A program made the position numbers and the translations under genes. The notes under the pieces are model-generated. The model saw only the letters and a program-made list of their open reading frames with translations, ran no database searches and was not told the DNA's origin. From positions 1-10,194 of the forward strand of contig CALZMK010000029.1 of the NCBI GenBank assembly GCA_945788545.1: a DNA stretch of 10,194 bases, read 5' to 3'. Source of the DNA: an uncultured Prevotella sp. Lineage in GTDB: Bacteria; Bacteroidota; Bacteroidia; Bacteroidales; Bacteroidaceae. This document shows, piece by piece, positions 1 to 9,000 of the stretch. Each line of letters starts with the position of its first letter. Positions within the stretch are counted from its first letter, which is position 1.

Positions 1-3000
1 CCCGCGCCTCGTCATATCTGCGTCATCAGGGTATGCAGCTCAACGACTATCCCACATCTGGCGATTATGACACCGATGGCGATGACATCGTTGCCGCCCA
101 TATCACTGATGACATCTTAGGCAGTCAGTTTGCCCCCCGTTGCGTGCTTGGGGCCTTCGTGGCAAATAGCTTTAAAGGTGCAAGTGCCTCGGTGGCAAGC
201 ATGGAGGACAATACCACTCAGATAAGGACAGTGTTTATCGACCCCACCACTGATGCCGTAGTGTCGCTTGATAATGATGCGACGTTGGGAAGCTCTTGGA
301 AGAACGCTTTCAGCAATATCAACGATGCCTTGGATTATGTGAAAACGCTTAATCCAACGGCAGACAGCCCCGTGCAGATTCTTGTCAAGCAGGGCACTGC
401 CACAACGGCGGGAAATTCCTATCTGCCCCATATCCGCTCGTCGTATATCGACCTGCCGAGCCATGTGCGGCTGTATGGCGGTTTCGCCTCGTCGCTCACC
501 GGCACTGATGTCTCCAATCGAAATCCCAAGGCTTATCCCACGCGCATCACTGCCAACATCACTGGTAGCGACTATGCCGAAAACGGTTGTCATATCATCA
601 CAGTGCGCCATGGAGCGACTAACGTCATTGTGGATGGATTGCAGCTCTACTTCGCCAATGCCCAGACGAGCAGTGTGCTGCCCACCCTCGCTTTGGAGGG
701 AGGAGCGGGCATCGCTGTCATCAACAGCAAAGCCGACAAACCGATGGAGAACATCAAGATACGCAACTGTGTGGTAGCCAACTGCACTGCCTCGCAAGGC
801 TCCGCCCTTTTCCTTCGCAACACTCCCGGTGCCGTGATGCAGGTGGATGTGGAGAACTGTATCTTCCACAACAATGCCGTGACAGGTCAGCAGGCAGCGG
901 CAGCCACCGTTGAGGCTACGGGCCGCAACGCCACGCTCACTCTCAACCACTGCCTCATCCGTGGCAACGTGGGATATGGCGTGATGGCTACAGACCATGC
1001 CAATATCAAGGTGAAGAACACTGCCCTGCATGCCAATATCAAATATGGCTCAAATAGCGGTTCTTCTAATCTGAAGATTACCGACCTTACTGCCACAGAG
1101 TCAGACCCAGACTCCAAGGTGGTTACCTTCCTCACATCAACAGATGGAACTATTGAAGTAGCTGACGGAGCATCATCTACAAATAATATGATGGACCTGG
1201 GAGTGTCTTTAAATACAGACATTGCCACCGCCAAGTTCTCCTATCACTCTTCCAATACCTCCACCTATCCCAAGTTCGTCAACCCCACGAGCAACATCGG
1301 GGTTAACAAGGACGGCGACGTGACGATGTACGGCGGCGACCCTAACTGGATGCCTACGAACACCAATCCCATGGTGAATGCCGCCAACGAGAGTAATCCC
1401 GATTTCGGAGTTGACTTCACTACAGTAACGACGAGAAATTATGGCGGTCTTTCTGATATAGGTGCCATTGAGAACACATCATTGCCGGAGTTTGGCAAGG
1501 TGATTTATGTCACGGAGAATGGTGCCGGAAAGAAAGACGGTTCTTCTTGGAGCAATGCCATTGCAGGTAATACTGTGTATGATGTGACAAAAGAGGCTAA
1601 TAAAGCTATTGTCGAGGAAGATGGCACGGAGATCCTTACATCAAACTCCAAGTATAATGGAGGATTCAAGTCAACAACTATTCCATACGGAGAGGAGTCT
1701 GAGCAGTCAAGGCCATTCTGGTCTTCAAAAGGAAATGACAAGACTGGAACTAACCCAAAGATAGAGAACAACAGATATGAGCAGTATGTCAGCGGTTTGC
1801 AATATGCAGTTGAAAAAGCCGCTAAAGCAAATGCTTCGTTGTCGAAAAATGAGCGGATCCAGATTTGGGTTGCAGGTGGTACATATACTGACATAAAGGG
1901 TTTTGTTATAAGGGACAAGGTAGTGGTTAGAGGTGGTTTCCCCAATCATGGAAATCCTGGCGAAACAGAGCGTATTCCTCTGCTTTCAAAGTCATTTAAG
2001 CCTGCGGATAAATACATGGAACTTGACCGTACTAAGTACGAAACTATTCTTCAGGTTAGTTCGCAATATCTATGGAATGGAAATAATTTAAATCCATTCA
2101 CTTTTGGAGGTCTGACCTCATTTAGAAAAACTGTCCTCTATCAGCCAGACGTATGTCTTCCTACGCGTTGTCCAACAGGTGGTGATTTAGGAAATGGTGA
2201 TAGTGATTCAAATACTTACAGATACAGTTCCACAGAATATCCCGACTATGTAGAATATGAGGGTGCAATGTGGGATGGTTTTACTGTACAAAACGGTTTA
2301 ATATTGGATATTGCTGCGAACCGTGATGGAGGTGCGGGTATCAGGATATTCAGAGGTGTTACCATTCAGAACTTCATCGTTCAGAACTGCTGGAATAGGG
2401 GTACACGTTCAAGAGGAGGCGGCATATATTGTGATGGAAGCAATTCTTATGTTATTAATACTTATGTCATTCATAACAATGTAAACGGACCAAATAATAA
2501 TAATAGAGACAATTATGGCGGTGGCATGTATATGATAGTTGGTACATCATATAATTCTGCTTTTGTCAATAATTGGGCCTATCATAACGGTGGTGGTATT
2601 TTCTTGGAAAATGCAATCTTCTATAATAATACTGTTGCCCATAATTACAAGGACGGAATGTACCAATGGAGTAACAGTGGTGGTGGCAATAACCTTGAAA
2701 TGTATAATTGTTTATTCTATGGTAATGAGAATAGAGCAATAGATTCTTCTGCGAAGCAAACTTTGCGAGATTTTCATAATTGTTATATACAGACTGCGTC
2801 AGATTTAGATGGTGAAGTATTAAAGCATATAACAGGTTCATCTCTAAATAATTATTATGGAGTTAAAACAGATCTTGCAAATCCATTTAGCGCAGGTGGT
2901 TCATACGCTACGGATGGCTCTATAAATTTGAGATTATTGGGTTCGTCTAAGTGTGTCAATGGAGGTTGGAACAATCCTGTGAACTCAAAAAATGAAACTA

Positions 3001-6000
3001 TAGACCTGCCTAATACTGATGCCGATTTCACCGACCGTATCCAAGACTGTACAGTGGATATCGGTGCTTACGAGTATAATGGTGCTTATAGTATTACGCC
3101 GGATGTGACTACAAATGCAGACCAAGCGGTGTTCTATGTTACACAGAACGGACGCGGTACTGGCTCGGCGGCTAATCCTGAGAATGCGGCTTGCTGGACT
3201 AAGTTGCAGAAGGTACTGGATGCTGCGGGAAGATATTTGGAGGATAATCCTTCGACAACGAGAAAGGTGATTGTGAAGTTGGCGGGCGATGCGCAGAAGA
3301 AAACAACTGATGAAGGCGGGAATGTATCTTATCAGTATTCTGGCTTTGTATATCGCCCTCGCCGCTCCAACAAGGAGACGGATTCGGGACAGGAGGTGAA
3401 CACCCGCGACTATACTATCATCGTGCCTCATGGAGTGGAGGTGTGGGGCGGATATAGCGATGCCTTCAGAAGTTCTGACGACAACGGATTCTATACCAAG
3501 GACTCTAACGGCAACTATACCGACAACCGTGATATACTGAAAAACCGCACTACTCTCAGCGGTGTGTATCAGGCTGACGACCAGGATGTAAACGTATATA
3601 ATGTGGTGACGTTCACCAATAATACATTTGACGAAGAGGGTGAGATAAAGACTCTGAATGCCTTGCAGGACTTGACAGCCCGTGCCGTGCTCGACGGACT
3701 ATTCATAGAAGACGGTAATGCCGACGGCGAGAAGCAATCTACGGTACAAAGAACAGACACTCGTGTGGGTGGCGCTGCCATCGTCACGGGATATGCCCAT
3801 ATACGCAACTGCGTGGTGCAGAACAACAAGGCTACGGATGCCGGAGGTGGACTCTATCTCGAAGAGGGCGCATTGGTGAGCGGAAGTATCGTGCAATATA
3901 ACGAGGTAACCAAGGGTGACGGAGGAGGACTATACGTGGAAGAACCTGCATCGACATCCTCCGAGAATGTAAATGCCACTATCAACCATGCCCGCATCTT
4001 CACATCCGACATCATATATAACACGGCAAGCGGAGCGGGAGGAGGTATCTCGTTCACCACCGACGGCACGCCGAATGTCAGGGCAAACAGTGTGCTGTTC
4101 TGGCAGAACACGGGTAGCGAGCAGTCGAACGTCAACGGTATGACAACACCGACGGATGCCGGAAATAGCAACCTTACCATCGATGACTATCCCATCTCCT
4201 TCTGCGCCACAGAGACTACTCGTGAACCGGGTATCAACAACATTTCCGTGAACACCGATGTGGACAAGGGCGTGCGCTTTGCCACAGACCTGTACAACCA
4301 CGACTATACTGATGCGGAGAACAATACAGTGAAGCGTATGCACAATGCCTACGAATTCTATAAGATAAAGAAATACAGTCTGCTGGCACGTGGAGGTATG
4401 GAGTATAAGGACTATAAAGCCCTTGTCACGAGTGATGCCCTTACCGCCGAAGACATGGCGAATGTGACCCGCACATTCGAGGGCAACGACTTCATTGACA
4501 TCGGAGCGAGAGCCATCGGCGAACTGGTGCTGCCTGTGGCTACTGCCGACAATCTCATGACCCGCATCTTTGTGGTGAAAAACGAGGAGGACGTGGCTAC
4601 TACATCAGTGGAGGTGATGCAGAACCAGACAGTAAGCACTTATTACCAGCAGGAAGGCTCGTCGTTCGCCTATCCTATGCGCTATCTCGACGATGCACTT
4701 GAATACGTGAGGGATGCACGCAAGCTGAAGATACTTAAAGATGCACAAACCGACTCTGTGTATGCATATAAAGACACGACGTTCCAGATTATCCTCAGCG
4801 GCGGAACATATTACCCCATGCGAAACATCAAGGGAGAATATGTGAACAGCCGCGGACGTACATATCTCGTGCCTGAAGGCGTGACCATCGTTGGAGGTGT
4901 CGAGACTATGCAGAGAGACAAAAACATGGGTGACACTTATTATGGCAACACTGCTGAGTCATCTGGTAATACTACTTTTACTTATGGCACTTCAAATGTC
5001 GTTATCTCCCATCCCGACATCAAGGACATCATAAATAGCAGAAAGCTCTCCGACATCAACCACAACAACATCGCCGAGCCGTGGGAGATGGCAGTGCAGA
5101 CCATTCTGTCAGGACAGGTGGTGAACGGTAATTCCAACGAAAACGTATATCACGTCATAGCTTGTATTGCCGACGAGAAGCATGTGGGAGGACTGCCCGA
5201 CGCTACGATTACATATAATGACCCAAATAGTGCTGGAGATAGATATGATGCAAATGCCGGCAACGGCACTGTTCCATGGGAGCGTGGCGTGCCTGTAATC
5301 ATTGATGGTGTGGAGATCGAGGACGGCATGGCAATGGGATATGACGAGAAAGCCGTGAACAGTAAAAATACATATTATAAAGGTGGAGCGATATGTGTGG
5401 AGGGAAACTGGACTAACGGAGACCAGTTCCTCAACACCGAGGTTAAACGTCCTGTAGGCTACCGGAACATCCCTCTCGAAGTGCGCAACTGCAACTTCCG
5501 CAACAATGGCGGATGCCTTGGAGGTGCCATCTTCACCGACAGTGAGCTGAAGGTGTTTGCCTGCAACTTCGTGCAGAACTATGCCAAGGTGGAGACTGAC
5601 CAAATAGGTGTTAATAGTGTGACATACGCCGGACGTGGAGGCGCCATCAATGCCAGCTATAACACCGTAATAGTTAACTCGCTGTTTGCAAACAACGAGG
5701 CTGACACGTCGCCATCGCCCTACGGAGGTGAACTTAGGGGGGTGGGCGGAGCCGTGCTGCTCGGAGAGTATGCCTCGCTCCACATGATTAACTGCGACGT
5801 GGTGCGCAATCTTGCCTATGGCTATCCTGCCGTTTTTTGCTACAGTGCAAACAAGGGTGGAAAGTCATCTGACCAGGATCTTGTGAAGAACAATCCACAT
5901 AAGATTGTCAATACCATATTTTGGGGCAATGAGGTGACTGGTGACAGCGGATTGAACATGGTAGCCAACTTTGCCCAAGACTCAAATGACAATACCAAAA

Positions 6001-9000
6001 ACGCCGAGATGCTTTGGTTCTGCGCCTACGAGGAGGGTAAGGGTAACGCCCCTGTAAACTCCGCAAAAAAAATTGACTACCGACTCCAGACCTATAATGG
6101 CTTCGGAACTTTCATACCTTCGCTGTGGACTGGCAAATATAACTATCTCGATACAGACAACACAACTATCAAGGTGTCAACAGAAGATAATCCCGACAAG
6201 GATTCCGGGACAGATCTTAACCCCGGGACAGGGCTCAACCCCGTTACCTGCAACATCATCATCGCCTCTGACAACGACGCCATCAACGGACCGAACTTCA
6301 TCAACCCGTCGTCAAAGGCAGGAAAGGCAGGATATTACACCTCTGCCGACTGGATGATAGGTCGTATCAACAACCTCGTGGATAATGGATGGACATATCT
6401 ACAGCAGGACCTGAGCGGTAATGAGCCGACGTTTGAGTATGAAGACGTTAAGGTTGATGGTGTTACAAGAAACCAGGTGAAAGGTGCCGGTATCTACCGC
6501 CGCACTGCTTACGACTATGACAATGTCAACACTGGTGAGACGGCTGTGCCTATAGGCAGAGACAAGTATATGACATATGCCGATGGTACGGGCAAGGCGA
6601 TGCTGCGTATTTCCACGGACCCCAACCCTACTCACCACCAGACTTACATTGATCTCGGCGTGTATGAATACCAGCACGTGAAACTCGACCCGTCGGTGGA
6701 GAACGGACATGTAGATGTGCTGTGGGTGACGCAACAGGAGAGAACCAGTGCCTCGGTGGCTGACGGTCGGACATGGGAGACGGCGACGAGCGACGTGCAG
6801 CGAGCTATAGAGACGCTGCTTGCATCACGCAACGGACACGACAAGGAGATTCGTATGCTTGAAGGACAATATCAACCGGTATATACCATCAATGGTAATC
6901 TCGGTTTCACTATCACTACCGACATCACCACGGGTGTAGTGCCGCCCGATTGGAGTGGCACAACATCCAAGGGTGTCAACTCCCTCACCATACGCGGTGG
7001 CTATAGTAAGGATGTACAGGGATTGGAGAATATCCACGACTATCCCGTTTATCTTTTCGCTTCGGAACGCTCGGGCGTGGATGAGAACCTCCTCGGACAT
7101 ATCTTCGTGATAGGTGATGTAAGGCAGAGGAAATCGTCGGGTTCTTCTACAGATAATAAGGTTACTACCAATGTGGAAAACTATGTCGTTCCTGTATATC
7201 TCGACGGATTGACCTTCTGTAATATTAAGTCGGCACCGCATAATGATATAGGCGGAAACAGTTGCTCAGGCGGTGCCGCTGTGTTCTATAAGGATCAGAA
7301 GAAGAATCAGGACGGTGAAAATGGTTCTCTTGTAGGTAAATCATACGTTACGAAGGATGGAACATCCGTTGATTCATATACACTATATCCAATCAGCGGC
7401 ACAAAATCTGAATATCCTCTCTATAAGCTGACGATGAACCGCTGCGACTTCCGTGTCAATGGTTCTACATCGGCAGTGCCGGCAGTAACGATAGGCGCGG
7501 GTGGAGGCGATGCTCTGATATATAACTCCGTATTCCATAGCAATGCTGGAAGTCCGCTCATCGCTACAGACACTAAGGTGGTAAACTGCACTTTTGCCCT
7601 TAATGGCGGTGAGATAAAATTTTCAGGCAATTCGGAGATGCACAACTCTGTGCTTTGGTGCAATAATGGATATAAGGCTACAGCTGAATGCACAGGACTA
7701 TCGTCTGGAAGTATGACATATAATGCCATATCGTCTCTCAGTTCAGATGATGGCTATAAGAATGTAACCTTGTCAGATGACAACAACGACGTGCTCCAAG
7801 GCCCGAACTTCTTTGACCCCGCATCAACTGCTGCTGACAATTGGGCTAAGGCCTCGCGCGACTTCCGTGTCAATCCGAGTGCAAAGATTATCGGTAAGGC
7901 ATCGCCTAAGATATATGTGGATCTCGTGAAGGACCTCACGGGAAGGTATCCTTATACAACAACTGAGACTAAAAAAGATGCCGACAACGACCCGTATTAT
8001 GTGGACTTGGTGAAGAAGGACTTCGACCTTGCCAATAACAGCCGCTATTACGGCTCTGCCGGTATGGAGCGAGGTGCTTACGAGTGTATTGCCACTCTGA
8101 GCCGTGTGTTGTATGTCAATCCCGAACGTGTGTCGTCAAGTGCCGACTATAACGGATTCTCATGGGAGAAGGCATATACCAAGGGCAATCTGCAGAAGGC
8201 CATCGATGCCGCAGCTGTTTATTCTGATGTCCATAAGAATGAGACTAACGTACAAAAGAATGAGAAATCGTATGTCTTTGTAAAGGGTATGGACACATCC
8301 ACCGGTGAGACCATCACCATGCGCGACTACGTAACACTCTATGGCAGCTTGCCTTCCACCACTAAGATTGATCAGGGAGTGAATGAGACCAAGGACTCTG
8401 AGACGGGTGCAGTGTCTTATAACGACAATGATATTGAAAAATATATCAAGGCAATGGATGCCGACCGCGACGGTATGGCTTCTTCTTACGCCAAGCATAC
8501 CATAGTCAATGGAGTCAAATCGACAGAGGATTTGGACTATTGCCTCTTCGACGGCCTTCTGATTGGTAATGCCGACAACGGTGATGCAAACTCATCCGCT
8601 TCACCCGTGGTGGATATAAAGAAAGGCAACGTGGCTCTGCGCAACTCCATCATTGCCAACAATGAGATTACTGCCACTGACCAGCCGCTTGTCAATATGA
8701 AGTCGGGACTGCTCTACAACACGCTCATTCGTGACAACAAGATGCCATCAGACTACACGGCCTCCCTTGTCTCCCTCGGCTCTGAAGGATATATGCTCAA
8801 CAGCACCGTCGCAGGAGATGACTTGACTCAAGTCGCCACATCCTCAAATGCCATTAATAATATAATGTATGAGGAGAACGACACCGAAATGCCGTTTGCC
8901 CCCTATTTCCGTCCTTCCACTACGGCTTATCATGGAGAAATACCTGAGGGGGATGTAAGCAATCGCAACTTGTGGTATCAGTTGCATGAGAGAACTACTA

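Larger units (their letters stand above)
4563..6671 (+). repeat. Beta-helix module M4 (about 703 residues), the longest
   Basis: The header is R-I-F-V-V-K-N (from 4563). It leads to L-D-D-A-L-E-Y-V, then L-S-G-G-T-Y (4794-4811) and V-G-G-V (4890-4901) in place of YGGF. T-I-L-S-G-Q-V-V-N-G and Y-H-V-I follow, as in related Bacteroidota helix proteins. The D-G strand is I-D-G-V (5301-5312). The ladder has V-R-N-C-N-F (5481-5498), G-G-A-I-F (5520-5534), G-G-A-I-N (5637-5651) and G-G-A-V-L (5745-5759), then I-V-N-T-I-F-W-G-N. The C-terminal third carries an acidic, Pro/Gly-rich stretch around 6180-6245 containing a tandem duplication. Closure is D-L-G-V-Y-E-Y (6651-6671). Extra length sits before the ladder and after the NTIFWGN coil. 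Confidence 0.75.

Noticed and set aside
33..35. ATG at 33 as the gene start
   Set aside because: Codons upstream to the window edge are open and fit the module tail, and there is no signal peptide after the ATG.
382..777. A 131-codon + strand open frame in another phase, and a similar one at 9586-10005
   Set aside because: Both overlap the giant frame in a different phase and their translations are low-quality Ser/Pro/Arg-rich strings. They are shadows of M1 and of the post-helix region.
117..1031. A 304-codon open frame on the minus strand
   Set aside because: It lies wholly opposite the M1 coding frame, its translation shows no recognisable motif, and the + strand frame carries the module landmarks. 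GC-rich third positions readily make such antisense shadows.
3930..5783. Further minus-strand open frames (for example 3930-4343 and 5109-5783)
   Set aside because: They are antisense to M3 and M4, with no coherent protein features and no separate gene structure.
6073..6357. TTG-initiated open frame just after the A8 tract
   Set aside because: It is the +1 frame of M4, has no convincing ribosome binding site, and its translation is repetitive Thr/Ser/Pro. It matters only as the place a forward frameshift would lead.
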